NCBI GenBank assembly: GCA_000720535.1
Contig: JOAZ01000006.1
Coordinates: 248,001-312,000, forward strand
DNA: 64,000 nt
DNA from: Streptomyces halstedii
Lineage (GTDB): Bacteria; Actinomycetota; Actinomycetes; Streptomycetales; Streptomycetaceae
Reading direction: 5' to 3'
Shown here one piece after another: positions 1 to 8,614 of the stretch. Made by a program: the position numbers and the translations under genes. The notes under the pieces were generated by a model. It was not told the origin of the DNA and made no database searches. It saw only the letters and a list, made by a program, of their open reading frames with translations. Numbering within the stretch: the first letter of the stretch is position 1; every line of letters starts with the position of its first letter.

Positions 1-882
1 CAGCAGACCGAAGGCCGCGGCGACCCGCTGCCAGAGGCCGAGGACGGTCAGGACGCCCACGACGACCTGGAGGAAGGCGACGGAGAGCCCCGTGCCCACG
101 GGGTGGGTCAGAGCGAAGTCGCGGACGGGCTCGGCGACGGCCCAGGGGTGCAGCGAGGTCAGCCACTTCACCATGGAGCCGCGGTCGCCGTCGTCGAAGT
201 AGACGGGATCGCAGAGCTTGCCCATGCCGGCGTAGATGGAGATGAAACCGATGAGGACGCGCAACGGGAGCAGGACGACACCGAGGTTCATCCGGCGCCC
301 GGGGTAGTACGCGTGCCGGACGCTGTCACCGCTCTGCCTGCGCTCCCCGGCGGTGTCGTCGTCGGCCGGGGCGCCCTCGTCGTACAGGTCGCCGGAGGTG
401 GGCTCGGCGCCGTCATAGGCGCCGACGGCCCGACGCATCGGGGGCAGCAGCGGTCCGGTGCGGGCCCCACCGGGCCGCTGGGGCGCGATGAGTACGGGGT
501 TGGGCTGGGTCTCCTCCAGGAGCGGGATGACCTGGGTGCCGCCGCCCGTGGCGTCGCCGTAGTCGTCGGCGGGCGCGCGGTCGAGGCGGCCCGCGGTGGA
601 GTTCCGCACGGCTTGCAGGAGTCCGGTCGCCCCGGTGTCGCCCGGCGCGGACCTGCCGCTCCAGACCACGGGAGCCCGCCTGCGGCCGGGCGCGCCGCTC
701 ATGGCGGGGATCCTGACCGGTCCGGCGGGGGCCGCGGGGCGCAGACGTGTGCGCTGGCCCGGTGCGAGCTGCACCCGGAAGCTGGCGTGGCTGACGATGA
801 CCTGGGCGGGGTCGCTGTCCACCTTCGTCATGCTCAGGGCGGGTTGGTCGTCGAACCGAGGCGTTCTGGTGTCCACACTCAT
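1..882 (-). CDS. DoxX family membrane protein (3' end outside window)
   Basis: The reading frame opens at ATG 882 (MSVDTRTPRFDD) and runs off the left edge, so the C-terminus is missing. The first ~175 residues are polar and low complexity (Pro, Gly, Arg, Asp rich), as in many Streptomyces DoxX proteins with long cytosolic N-tails. From about residue 185 the chain becomes hydrophobic (NLGVVLLPLRVLIGFISIYAGMGK, then a second helix around HPVGTGLSVAFLQVVVGVLTVLG), which is the DoxX pattern of a four-helix inner-membrane protein. DoxX proteins are linked to thiosulfate/quinone redox or oxidative stress, but the exact role here is not shown. The upstream region carries a GGACACT...AGTGTCC inverted repeat (about 907-936). 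Confidence 0.75.
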   Translation of the reverse strand, partial: MSVDTRTPRFDDQPALSMTKVDSDPAQVIVSHASFRVQLAPGQRTRLRPAAPAGPVRIPAMSGAPGRRRAPVVWSGRSAPGDTGATGLLQAVRNSTAGRLDRAPADDYGDATGGGTQVIPLLEETQPNPVLIAPQRPGGARTGPLLPPMRRAVGAYDGAEPTSGDLYDEGAPADDDTAGERRQSGDSVRHAYYPGRRMNLGVVLLPLRVLIGFISIYAGMGKLCDPVYFDDGDRGSMVKWLTSLHPWAVAEPVRDFALTHPVGTGLSVAFLQVVVGVLTVLGLWQRVAAAFGLL

Positions 883-1424
883 CTAACCGAGTGACGTGAC
901 GTTAGGACACTGCCTTGACGCGTCGGAAGTGTCCGAGACCCGTCAACAGCCGGTGACCGTCCCGTACTTCACCGCGCCTTGGCCCCGGATCGTCCCGGAA
1001 CGCCCCGTATCGCCCCTGGACCGGCCCGCGTTCGCGCTCCGGAGCGGCGTGGCATCCGCTCCGGTCCGCCCCGGTGCGGTCACCGTTCGTGTCCGGGGTG
1101 CCCCGCATCCGGTGGACCGGCGCGTGGACGCGGTACGTAGACGGGCTACGCGGACGGGTACGTGGACGAGCATGTGGAGGGGGCGCGCAGGGGCGGCGCC
1201 GGGCGTGCACCGCGCGCGGACGCCTCCGGTCCGGGCGCCGAGGACCGCCGGTCCGGCCGCCGGACACGCCGGACACGCCGGTCCGGCCGCCGTGCGTCCC
1301 GGCGCGCGGGAGAAGCCGACCGGAGCGCCTACAGCGCCCCCGGCCGACCCATGCCTCGCCGAGCCCCGCCGCACGCGGGCGCGCTCCGGCACGCACAGGC
1401 GCCGCCCAGGCACCCGGCCCCCGC
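883..1424. other. Gene-free GC-rich gap between DoxX gene and rlmB
   Basis: No frame here has convincing coding character or a start with a ribosome site. The DoxX promoter should lie at the left end. The middle holds short degenerate tandem repeats: cggacacgc units near 1260-1290 and ggtacgtagacgg-like units near 1130-1165. Nothing else is recognised. Confidence 0.5.
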
Positions 1425-2381
1425 TCAGGCGCGGCGGCGCGCCACCTCGTACAGGACGATGCCCGCGGCGACCCCCGCGTTGAGCGATTCGGCGCCGCCC
1501 GGCATGGAGATCCGGACGCGGTAGTCGCACGTCTCGCCGACGAGGCGGCCGAGGCCCTTGCCCTCGCTGCCGATGACGATGACAACCGGGCCGGCCAGCG
1601 CCTCCAGGTCCTCGACCGTGTGTTCGCCGTCGGCGGCGAGGCCGACGACGGTGAGGCCCGCCTTCTGGTAGCCCTCCAGGGCGCGGGTCAGGTTGGTGAC
1701 CCGGGAGACCGGGGTGCGGGCGGCGGTACCGGCCGAGGACTTCCACGCCCCGGCGGTCATCCCGGCGGCGCGGCGCTCGGGCACGACCACGCCGTGGCCG
1801 CCGAACGCGGAGACCGAGCGGACGATCGCCCCCAGGTTGCGCGGGTCGGTGACACCGTCGAGGGCGACGATGAGCGGGTCCTCGTCGTTGTCGTACGCGG
1901 CGGCGGTGAGGTCCTCGGGGTGGGCGTACTCGTACGGCGGGACCTGGAGGACGAGGCCCTGGTGGTTCAGGCCCTTGGTCATCCGGTCCAGCTCGGGGCG
2001 CGGCGCCTCCATGAGGTTGATGTTGCCGCGCTCACCGGCGAGCTGGAGGCACTCGCGGACCCGCTCGTCGTTGTCGATGTACTGCTGGACGTAGAGCGTC
2101 GTCGCGGGGACGCCGTCACGCAGGGCCTCGTACACCGGGTTACGGCCGACGACCATCTCCGAGGTGCCCTTGGCACCGCCGCGCCGGGGGGCGGGGCGGC
2201 GGGCCGCGGCCTGCTTGGCCTGGGCGTTGGCGACCCGGTTCTTCTTGTGACCCTTGCGGGCGGAGGCGGGCGGCGTGGGTCCCTTGCCTTCGAGACCACG
2301 GCGTCGCTGGCCACCGCTGCCGACCTGCATGCCCTTCTTGTTGGACGTGCGGCGGTTCCTGCGCTGGCTGTTCCCGGCCAT
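1425..2381 (-). CDS. rlmB: 23S rRNA (guanosine-2'-O)-methyltransferase RlmB, SpoU/TrmH family
   Basis: 318 residues. A basic, disordered N-tail (1-70) precedes the small L30e-like substrate-binding domain (about 74-150) and the SpoU methyltransferase domain (about 165-318). All three SPOUT motifs are visible: NLGAIVRS at 182-189 (catalytic Arg/Asn), IGSEGKGL at 270-277 and ISMPGGAESLNAGVA at 291-305, which form the trefoil knot that binds S-adenosylmethionine. The family methylates the 2'-OH of a conserved 23S rRNA guanosine in domain V. It sits 107 bp downstream of cysS on the same strand, the usual actinobacterial arrangement. Confidence 0.95.
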   Translation of the reverse strand: MAGNSQRRNRRTSNKKGMQVGSGGQRRRGLEGKGPTPPASARKGHKKNRVANAQAKQAAARRPAPRRGGAKGTSEMVVGRNPVYEALRDGVPATTLYVQQYIDNDERVRECLQLAGERGNINLMEAPRPELDRMTKGLNHQGLVLQVPPYEYAHPEDLTAAAYDNDEDPLIVALDGVTDPRNLGAIVRSVSAFGGHGVVVPERRAAGMTAGAWKSSAGTAARTPVSRVTNLTRALEGYQKAGLTVVGLAADGEHTVEDLEALAGPVVIVIGSEGKGLGRLVGETCDYRVRISMPGGAESLNAGVAAGIVLYEVARRRA

Positions 2382-2488
2382 GACCTACCTGTTTCGTTGC
2401 TTCAGAGAAGATGTCGTCAAGTGAAAGTGTGCCGCCCGGACGGCCGGGCGGCACAGGTGCGCTGGTCGCGCGGGGTGCGGCGGTGCGC

Positions 2489-3886
2489 TCAGCGCGGTCC
2501 GAGGGTCCACCGGGGGCCGCCGGAGCTGTCCTCGATGACGAGGCCCGCCTGGCCCAGCTGATCGCGGATGGCGTCGGCGGTGGCCCAGTCCTTGCGCTCG
2601 CGCGCCGCCTGGCGCTGGTCCAGTACGAGGCGTACGAGCGTGTCCACGACTCCGTGCAGGTCCTCGCCCCTGCTCTCGCCCACCCAGTGCGGGTCGAGCG
2701 GGTCGAGCCCCAGGACACCGAGCATGGCACGCACCTCGGCGAGGCGGGCGACCGCGGCTTCCTTGTCGTCGGCCGCGAGGGCGGAGTTGCCCTGCCGGAC
2801 GGTGGTGTGGACGACCGCCAGCGCCTGCGGGACGCCCAGGTCGTCGTCCATCGCCTCGGCGAACGCGGGCGGCACCTCGGCCGCCGGGGCGACCTCGCCC
2901 CCGGCCAGCTCGATGACCCGCTGGACGAAGCCCTCGATCCGCGCGAAGGCCGACTCGGCCTCGCGCAGCGCCTCCTCGCTGTACTCGATCATGGACCGGT
3001 AGTGCGGGGTGCCGAGGTAGTAGCGCAGCACGACGGGGCGCCACCGCTTGACCATCTCGCTGACGAGGACGGAGTTGCCGAGGGACTTCGACATCTTCTC
3101 GCCGGCCATGGTGACCCAGCCGTTGTGCACCCAGTACGTCGCGAACGTGTCGCCGAAGGCCTTGGCCTGGGCGATCTCGTTCTCGTGGTGGGGGAAGATC
3201 AGGTCGATGCCGCCGCCGTGGATGTCGAAGGCGCTGCCCAGGTACTTGTGCGCCATCGCGGAGCACTCCAGGTGCCAGCCCGGCCGGCCGCGGCCCCACG
3301 GGGTCTCCCAGCTGGGCTCCCCCGGCTTGGCCGCCTTCCACATCGCGAAGTCGCGGGGGTCGCGCTTGCCGGTCTCGCCCTCGCCCGAGGGCTGGCGCAG
3401 GTCGTCCAGGTCCTGGTTGGAGAGCTCCAGGTATCCCTCGTACGAGCGCACGTCGAAGTAGACGTTGCCGTCCGCCTCGTAGGCGTGGCCGCGCGCGATG
3501 AGGCCGCGCATCATCTCGACCATCTCGGTGATGTGGCCGGTGGCACGCGGTTCGTAGGTGGGCGGGAGGCAGCCGAGGGCGTCGTAGCCGTCGTTGAAGG
3601 CGCGCTCGTTCTCGTAGCCGATGGACCACCACGGGCGGTTCTGCTCGGCCGACTTCTTGATGATCTTGTCGTCGATGTCGGTGACATTCCGGATGAACGT
3701 CACGTCGTAGCCGCGGTAGGCGAACCAGCGGCGCATGATGTCGAAGTTCAGCCCGGACCGGATGTGCCCGATGTGCGGGGCGGCCTGGACAGTCGCGCCA
3801 CAGAGGTAGATCGAGACACAGCCCGCGGTGAGCGGGACGAAGTCACGGATCTGCCGGGCGTCGGTGTCGTACAGGCGAAGAGTCAC
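2489..3886 (-). CDS. cysS: Cysteine-tRNA ligase CysS
   Basis: 465 residues, normal length for bacterial CysRS, charging tRNA-Cys with cysteine. The class I signature HIGH is at 38-41 (PHIGHIRSGL), the KMSKS loop at 264-268, and the zinc ligands that select cysteine are present (C29, C208, H233, E237 in FPHHENE). The C-terminal region is the usual DALR/anticodon-binding helical part. The GTG start at 3886 is preceded by TACCCT six bases upstream and has no useful Shine-Dalgarno, so a leaderless mRNA is likely. Upstream lies the end of the MFS gene; downstream is rlmB. Confidence 0.97.
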   Translation of the reverse strand: MTLRLYDTDARQIRDFVPLTAGCVSIYLCGATVQAAPHIGHIRSGLNFDIMRRWFAYRGYDVTFIRNVTDIDDKIIKKSAEQNRPWWSIGYENERAFNDGYDALGCLPPTYEPRATGHITEMVEMMRGLIARGHAYEADGNVYFDVRSYEGYLELSNQDLDDLRQPSGEGETGKRDPRDFAMWKAAKPGEPSWETPWGRGRPGWHLECSAMAHKYLGSAFDIHGGGIDLIFPHHENEIAQAKAFGDTFATYWVHNGWVTMAGEKMSKSLGNSVLVSEMVKRWRPVVLRYYLGTPHYRSMIEYSEEALREAESAFARIEGFVQRVIELAGGEVAPAAEVPPAFAEAMDDDLGVPQALAVVHTTVRQGNSALAADDKEAAVARLAEVRAMLGVLGLDPLDPHWVGESRGEDLHGVVDTLVRLVLDQRQAARERKDWATADAIRDQLGQAGLVIEDSSGGPRWTLGPR

Positions 3887-3946
3887 CCCTCAAGGGTAGT
3901 GGGCCCGCGCCAGTGCCCGAAGCCCCCCGGGGGATCGCGGTCGGTT

Positions 3947-5320
3947 TCAGTGCCCGGGTGCCCGCGAGCCCGCCCGGGGCAGGGTCAGCGCGACGCCGGC
4001 TCCGGCCAGCGGAACCGCGGCGAGCACGGTCCACAGGACGGGTCCCGGGGCACCGAGGAGCGTGCCGGAGGCGGCGCTGCCCAGCAGGACGGCCAGCCCG
4101 GAGACCGAGGACAGGGCGCCGGTGGCGAGGCCCAGCCGGTGGTCCTCGACCAGGTCCGGTACGAGGCCCCGGGCGGCCGGGACGAGGAGCATCTGGCCGA
4201 GGGTGAGCAGGACGACGAGCGTGGCCCCGGGGAACAGACCCGCCGGGCCGTCCGGGGCCAGCGGGACGGCCGCGAAGCCCGCCGCGACCGTGCCCAGGCC
4301 CGCGACCAGGGCGGTCCTGGGGGCGATACGGCGGGCGGACCAGCGGGTCAGGGGGAGCTGGGCGGTGACGACGAGCAGGGAGGAGAGCGCGAAGAGCGCG
4401 CCGAGCGCGCCCTGTGACCCGGTGGCGCGCTCCACCTCGGCGGGGAGCGCCAGATAGAGCTGGTTGTAGGAGACGAGGTAGGTGCTGTAGGCGAGGCAGA
4501 GCAGGAGGAAGGGCCGGTTGGCGAAGACCTCCCGGGAGAACACGGCGCGCGTGTGGGGCACGCGGAGGGCGCGCGGCCGGCGTGGCATGAGCCGTGCGTG
4601 CCCGGCCAGTACGCCGACGAACACGACGGCCCCGGCGAGGCAGGCGGCCCGGAACCCGCCGCCGAGGAAGAGCAGCAGGGTGCCGAGCAGCGGTCCGAGG
4701 AAGGCACCGGCCTGGCCCGCGGCGGAGAACACGGCGAGCACCTGGGCGCGCGGGGCGCCGGTGGCCCGCTCGTGGGCGACGGCGGCGCGAGCGGTCTCGG
4801 ACTCGACGGCGGGTGAGAACAGCGCGGCGGCGAAGCCGATGAGCAGGACGGCCCCGACGACGGTGGCGGTGGAGCCGGCCTGGGCCAGCCAGCAGAACCC
4901 GCCGATGCGCAGCACGCATCCGGCCAGGACGACCGGGCGGGGCCCGTAGCGGTCGGTGAGGGCGCCGCCGACGACGAAGAGCCCCTGCTGGCTGAAGGTG
5001 CGCAGGCCGAGGACGAGCCCGACGAGCCAGCCCGCCATGCCGAGGCCCTCCCCGAGATGGCCGGCGAGGTAGGGCAGGACGGCGTAGAAGCCGATGTTGA
5101 AGGCGAACTGGGTGCCGGTCAGCAGCCGGATGTACGCCTTGGGGTCCGGCGGCCGGGGCTCGGTCCCGGGGGCCGACGGGTGGGGCTCGGTCCCGGGGGC
5201 CGACGGGTGGGGCTCGGTCCCGGGGGCCTGAGGCACGGAGTCCTGAGGCACGGGCACCTCGGGCACGGAGCCCTGAGGCCCGGAGCCCGCCCGCCCTGTG
5301 TCCTCCCGCTGGGGAGTCAC
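3947..5320 (-). CDS. MFS transporter, last gene of Zur-box operon
   Basis: 457 residues from GTG 5320, which overlaps the stop of the permease gene by GTGA (5320-5317), indicating translational coupling. The frame is open far upstream but that part is antisense-type shadow over the permease. After a ~60-residue Pro/Glu/Ser-rich cytosolic tail with three APGTEPHPS-type repeats come about twelve hydrophobic helices, with the DRYGPRP loop-2/3 motif (TDRYGPRPVV) of major facilitator proteins. Substrate cannot be told from sequence. Its operon with a Dpp-type binding protein and permease recalls metallophore systems such as Cnt, where an MFS protein (CntE) exports the chelator; that role is inference. 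Confidence 0.88.
   Translation of the reverse strand: MTPQREDTGRAGSGPQGSVPEVPVPQDSVPQAPGTEPHPSAPGTEPHPSAPGTEPRPPDPKAYIRLLTGTQFAFNIGFYAVLPYLAGHLGEGLGMAGWLVGLVLGLRTFSQQGLFVVGGALTDRYGPRPVVLAGCVLRIGGFCWLAQAGSTATVVGAVLLIGFAAALFSPAVESETARAAVAHERATGAPRAQVLAVFSAAGQAGAFLGPLLGTLLLFLGGGFRAACLAGAVVFVGVLAGHARLMPRRPRALRVPHTRAVFSREVFANRPFLLLCLAYSTYLVSYNQLYLALPAEVERATGSQGALGALFALSSLLVVTAQLPLTRWSARRIAPRTALVAGLGTVAAGFAAVPLAPDGPAGLFPGATLVVLLTLGQMLLVPAARGLVPDLVEDHRLGLATGALSSVSGLAVLLGSAASGTLLGAPGPVLWTVLAAVPLAGAGVALTLPRAGSRAPGH
5155..5226 (-). repeat. 27-bp in-frame tandem repeat in MFS N-tail
   Basis: Nearly identical 27-bp units encode APGTEPHPS, APGTEPHPS and APGTEPRPP in the N-terminal tail of the MFS gene. 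The unit length is a multiple of three, so copy number could vary without breaking the frame. Confidence 0.85.
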
Positions 5321-7029
5321 GCCCGCCTCCTCCCGCGTACGGCCGCCGAGGTGAGCACCGCCAGCGCTCCCAGGGCGGCGAGCGCGACGGCGGGGGCCAG
5401 GACCGCCCAGGGCGCCCGCTCGGCGTACGGCATGTTCTCGGAGAGCATCCGGCCCCACTCCGGTGCCGGGGGCTGGGTGCCGAGCCCGAGGAAGCCGAGC
5501 GAGGCCAGCGCCAGGGCGACGGCGGGGGTCCGCAGGACGGCGTGGCGGACGACCGGCGGGACCACGCCCGGCAGCAGGTGGCGGCGCAGCAGGTGGACCC
5601 GTCCGGCGCCGAGCGCGCGGGAGACGGCGAGGTGCGGGGCGGCCTTCTCCTGGGCGTACAGCGCGGAGGTGTGGGCGGCGAGCGGCGCCCAGGCGACGGC
5701 GGCGACGGCCGCCGCGGCGCCCCAGGGGCCGGGACCCGCGATGCCCGCGACGACGAGTCCCGCCAGGACGGCGGGCAGGGCGTTGGCGGTCTCGGTCAGG
5801 GCTCCGGCCCGCAGGGCCCCGACGACCAGACCGAGGAGCAGGGTGACGGCGCCGACGGCGAGCGCGACGAGGACGGTCCGTGCGGCACCGTGGCCGAGCC
5901 GGGCCAGCACGTCGCGGCCGAGCGCGTCGGTGCCCAGCGGGTGGGCGGCGGAGGGGGAGGCGAGGCGCGCGGCGGCGTCGACGGTCAGGGGGTCGCGCAG
6001 CAGGCCCGCGACGGCGAGCGCGACCAGGAGCGCGGCGAGGCCCACGGCCCCGGCGGTGACCACGCGGCGTACGGGCAGTGGCGGCGCGGCGAGCGCGGGC
6101 AGCGCCCCGGCCGTACGGGCGGGGCCGAGCAGGACACGGGAGCCGAGCCGGGCCGCGAGCCCGGCGGCGAGCCCCAGCAGGAGCAGCAGGAGGACGCATG
6201 CCTGGAGGACGGGCAGGTCCTGGGCGAGGGCGGCGGCCAGCGCGGTCCCGCCGAGCCCCGGGATCGCGTACAGCGTCTCGACGGCGACCGCGCCGCCGGT
6301 GAGCCCGACGACCATCAGGCCGAGCTGCGGCAGCAGGGCGGGGGTGGTGCGGCGCAGGGCGTGGACCGCGATGCGGCGCGGGGGCAGTCCGCCCGCGGTG
6401 GCGGCGCGGGCCCAGGGTTCGGCGAACGCGGCGGGCAGGGCGTCGTCCAGCAGCCGTCCGAGCAGGGCACCGGCCGGGACGCCCATCGCGAGGGCGGGCA
6501 GGACGGCCTGCTCGGCGCTCCCCCACCCCAGCGCGGGGAACCAGCCGAGCTGTACGGCGACGACGGCGGCCAGGACAGCGGCGAGGAGGAACTCCGGCAG
6601 GGCGGCCAGGACGGCGGCGCCGACCCCGGCCCGGGTGGTGGCCAGCCCGCGGCGGGCGCCCCGCCGCAGGGTCGGGGCGGCGAGGGCGAGCGCGAGGAGC
6701 AGGGCGACCACGAGCGAGCAGCCCATGAGGGCGAGGGAGACGCCGAGGGCGGACACGGCGTCCGGACCGACCGGTTCGCCGGACACCCAGGACCGCCCCA
6801 GGTCGCCCCGGAGCAGGCCGCCCGCCCAGTCGGCCAGCACGTGCGCCGGGCCGCCGTCCAGCCCGGTCTCGGCGCGGATCGCGTCGAGGACGGCGGGGGT
6901 CGGCGGCCGGTCCGCGTAGCGGGCGTGCAGGATCGTGAGGGCCGGGTCGGTACGGGTCAGCCAGGGCAGCAGGCCGATGACCCCGAGGACGGCGGCGAGG
7001 ACGACCAGCCGCCGCCCCAGGTACCGCAT
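5317..7029 (-). CDS. ABC transporter permease, fused DppB-DppC type
   Basis: 570 residues carrying two permease units in one chain. Residues ~1-290 look like DppB/OppB (ADYRP-like N-region DPALTILHARYADRPP, then the EAA-type loop EPWARAATAGGLPPRRI). Residues ~320-570 look like DppC/OppC (HPLGTDALGRDVLARL, typical of the family, then the loop APHLAVSRALGAGRVHLLRRHLLPG). Dipeptide/nickel-type importers normally use two separate permease genes. The start is 4 bp downstream of the binding-protein stop, so the two are co-transcribed. No ATPase gene is found beside it, which is unusual: the energising subunit must be encoded elsewhere or the importer is incomplete. Confidence 0.9.
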   Translation of the reverse strand: MRYLGRRLVVLAAVLGVIGLLPWLTRTDPALTILHARYADRPPTPAVLDAIRAETGLDGGPAHVLADWAGGLLRGDLGRSWVSGEPVGPDAVSALGVSLALMGCSLVVALLLALALAAPTLRRGARRGLATTRAGVGAAVLAALPEFLLAAVLAAVVAVQLGWFPALGWGSAEQAVLPALAMGVPAGALLGRLLDDALPAAFAEPWARAATAGGLPPRRIAVHALRRTTPALLPQLGLMVVGLTGGAVAVETLYAIPGLGGTALAAALAQDLPVLQACVLLLLLLGLAAGLAARLGSRVLLGPARTAGALPALAAPPLPVRRVVTAGAVGLAALLVALAVAGLLRDPLTVDAAARLASPSAAHPLGTDALGRDVLARLGHGAARTVLVALAVGAVTLLLGLVVGALRAGALTETANALPAVLAGLVVAGIAGPGPWGAAAAVAAVAWAPLAAHTSALYAQEKAAPHLAVSRALGAGRVHLLRRHLLPGVVPPVVRHAVLRTPAVALALASLGFLGLGTQPPAPEWGRMLSENMPYAERAPWAVLAPAVALAALGALAVLTSAAVRGRRRA

Positions 7030-7033
7030 CCGG

Positions 7034-8545
7034 TCAGCCGATGTGCGTGTCGGCGGTGATGAGGGTGCGCTCCATGGGGTCGAGCACGACGCCTTGGACG
7101 CGGTCGCCGTCGTAGCCCTGGACGAACCGTTCGTGGACGAGCGGTACGAGCGCGTCGGCGCCGAGCACGGCCGCCTCGGCGGTCATTTCGGCGCGATGGC
7201 GCTCCTCGGTGCCCGCCAGGGAGGCCGCCTTGCCGACGGCGGCGTCGACGCGGGGGTCGCAGAGCTGGGAGATGTTGGCGCTGCCGTCGCAGGTGAAGTC
7301 GGAGGCGAGGTAGGAGACCGGGTCGGCGGTGTCCAGGAGGGTGTTGCGGGCCTGGATGAACGCGTCGTACTTCCCGGCCAGCGCGTCGGCCTCCAGCTGC
7401 GCGTACTCGCGTACGACCTGCTTGACGGTGAAGCCGCGCTTCGTCAGCTGCTGCTGGACGATCGTGGCGACCTCGGGGAGTTCGGGCCGGTTGGTGTAGG
7501 TGGCGAGGACGATCTCCTTCGTCTTCGCCACCTCGGCCCGTCCGGCCGCCTTCGCGCGGTCGGTGGGGGCGGTGCGGTCCTTCGCGGCCCACGGGACGCC
7601 GGGGCCGAGGAGGCCCTGGGCGGTGTCGGCGCGGCCTTCGTAGACCCCGTCGACGAGGGCCTGGGAGTCGATGGCCTCGCGGGCGGCGGCGCGCATGGCC
7701 GGGTCGGCGAAGACGCCCCGCTCGGTGTTGAGCGAGAGCCCGTTGGTCCGGGCGGAGGGGAACTCGTGGACGAAGCCGTCGCCCAGCAGGGAGGCCTGGG
7801 AGATCGGCACGTACTCGGCGACGTCCACCGCCTTGGTGCGCAGGGCGTTGGCGCGGGCGGTGCCGTCGGCGACGAACGTGACGTCGACGCCCGGCGCCTT
7901 CGCCTTGCCGCCCCAGTAGTCGGCGTTCCGCGTGAGGGTGGCGGCGACCGCGCCCTTGACGTCGGTCAGGGTGAAGGGTCCGGTGGCGTGCCCGGCGGGG
8001 TCCACCGTGCCGCCCTGGTAGGCGTCGGCCGACAGGATCGTGAGGGAGGGGTTGGCGAGGCGCTGCGGGAGGAGCGGGTCGGCCTCCTCGGTGGTGATCC
8101 GTACGGTGTCCGCGCCCTGGGCCTTCGCCGTCAGCCGGACGTCGGAGAGCACCCGGGGCAGCGGGGAGGCCTTGCCGGCGGCCGTCAGGGAGCGGACCAC
8201 GGCGTCGGCGTCGACCTTCGTACCGTCCTGGAACACGGCGTCCCGGAGCGTGAAGGTCCAGGTGGTGGCGTTGTCCCGCTTCCAGGACGTGGCGAGGGCG
8301 GGCTGCGGCGCTCCGTCGCGGTCGAGGGAGGTGAGGCCCTCGACGACGGCGAGCCGGCTGAGGGTCACCGCGTCGTCGCCGTACGGGGACATGGCCTGGG
8401 CGGGCGGGAAGGCCATGACGACCCGCAGCCGTCCGCCGCCGTCGGACGCCGTGTCGCCGCCGGAGGAGGAGCAGGCGGCGAGAGGAAGGAGCAGGGCGGC
8501 GGCTATCACCGGCAGGGGTGAGCGGCGGCTTCGGAGCGTAGGCAT
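7034..8545 (-). CDS. Dpp/nickel-type ABC substrate-binding lipoprotein
   Basis: 503 residues, family SBP_bac_5. The N-terminus is a lipoprotein signal: charged RSRRS, hydrophobic PVIAAALLLPLAAC with lipobox LAAC and lipidated C25. The remainder has the family layout (SRLAVVEGLTSLDRDG near the start, LATSWKRDNATTWTFTLRD, FVADGTARANAL, and late GKYDAFIQARN). Members bind peptides, nickel or metal-chelator complexes on the outer face of the membrane. The first gene of the operon, it starts at ATG 8545 directly behind a Zur-like palindrome (8561-8575), so zinc-repressed expression and metal or metallophore uptake are inferred. Confidence 0.9.
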   Translation of the reverse strand: MPTLRSRRSPLPVIAAALLLPLAACSSSGGDTASDGGGRLRVVMAFPPAQAMSPYGDDAVTLSRLAVVEGLTSLDRDGAPQPALATSWKRDNATTWTFTLRDAVFQDGTKVDADAVVRSLTAAGKASPLPRVLSDVRLTAKAQGADTVRITTEEADPLLPQRLANPSLTILSADAYQGGTVDPAGHATGPFTLTDVKGAVAATLTRNADYWGGKAKAPGVDVTFVADGTARANALRTKAVDVAEYVPISQASLLGDGFVHEFPSARTNGLSLNTERGVFADPAMRAAAREAIDSQALVDGVYEGRADTAQGLLGPGVPWAAKDRTAPTDRAKAAGRAEVAKTKEIVLATYTNRPELPEVATIVQQQLTKRGFTVKQVVREYAQLEADALAGKYDAFIQARNTLLDTADPVSYLASDFTCDGSANISQLCDPRVDAAVGKAASLAGTEERHRAEMTAEAAVLGADALVPLVHERFVQGYDGDRVQGVVLDPMERTLITADTHIG

Positions 8546-8560
8546 GAGGGTAACCCTATG

Positions 8561-8575
8561 TGAAAACGATTATCA
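8561..8575 (-). promoter_or_regulatory. Zur-like operator
   Basis: TGAAAACGATTATCA (plus strand) is a 7-1-7 imperfect palindrome, 5 of 7 arm positions paired, very close to the actinobacterial Zur box (TGAAAATnATTTTCA type). It lies 15 bp upstream of the binding-protein ATG, between that gene and the end of the GNAT gene, and the local AT content is far above the surroundings. An iron (DmdR/IdeR) box would look different (TTAGGTTAGGCTAACC type). Confidence 0.7.
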
Positions 8576-8614
8576 TCTGATAGTGGATCTGGTGGTGCCC
8601 TGGGACAGCGGGGA

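Noticed and set aside
896-1483. Plus-strand frame between DoxX and rlmB
   Set aside because: Arg/Pro/Ala-rich composition, no ribosome site and antisense overlap with rlmB.
5321-6526. In-frame extension of the MFS gene through the permease gene
   Set aside because: The added residues are Arg/Pro/Ala/Gly-rich shadow of the permease gene; GTG 5320 overlaps the permease stop by GTGA and fits the family start.
3947-8545. An ATPase subunit for the Dpp-type importer
   Set aside because: No Walker A/B or LSGGQ signature is found in either strand of this interval other than in shadow frames.
8561-8575. Site read as an iron (DmdR/IdeR) box
   Set aside because: The sequence lacks the TTAGG...CCTAA arms and fits a 7-1-7 Zur-type palindrome better.
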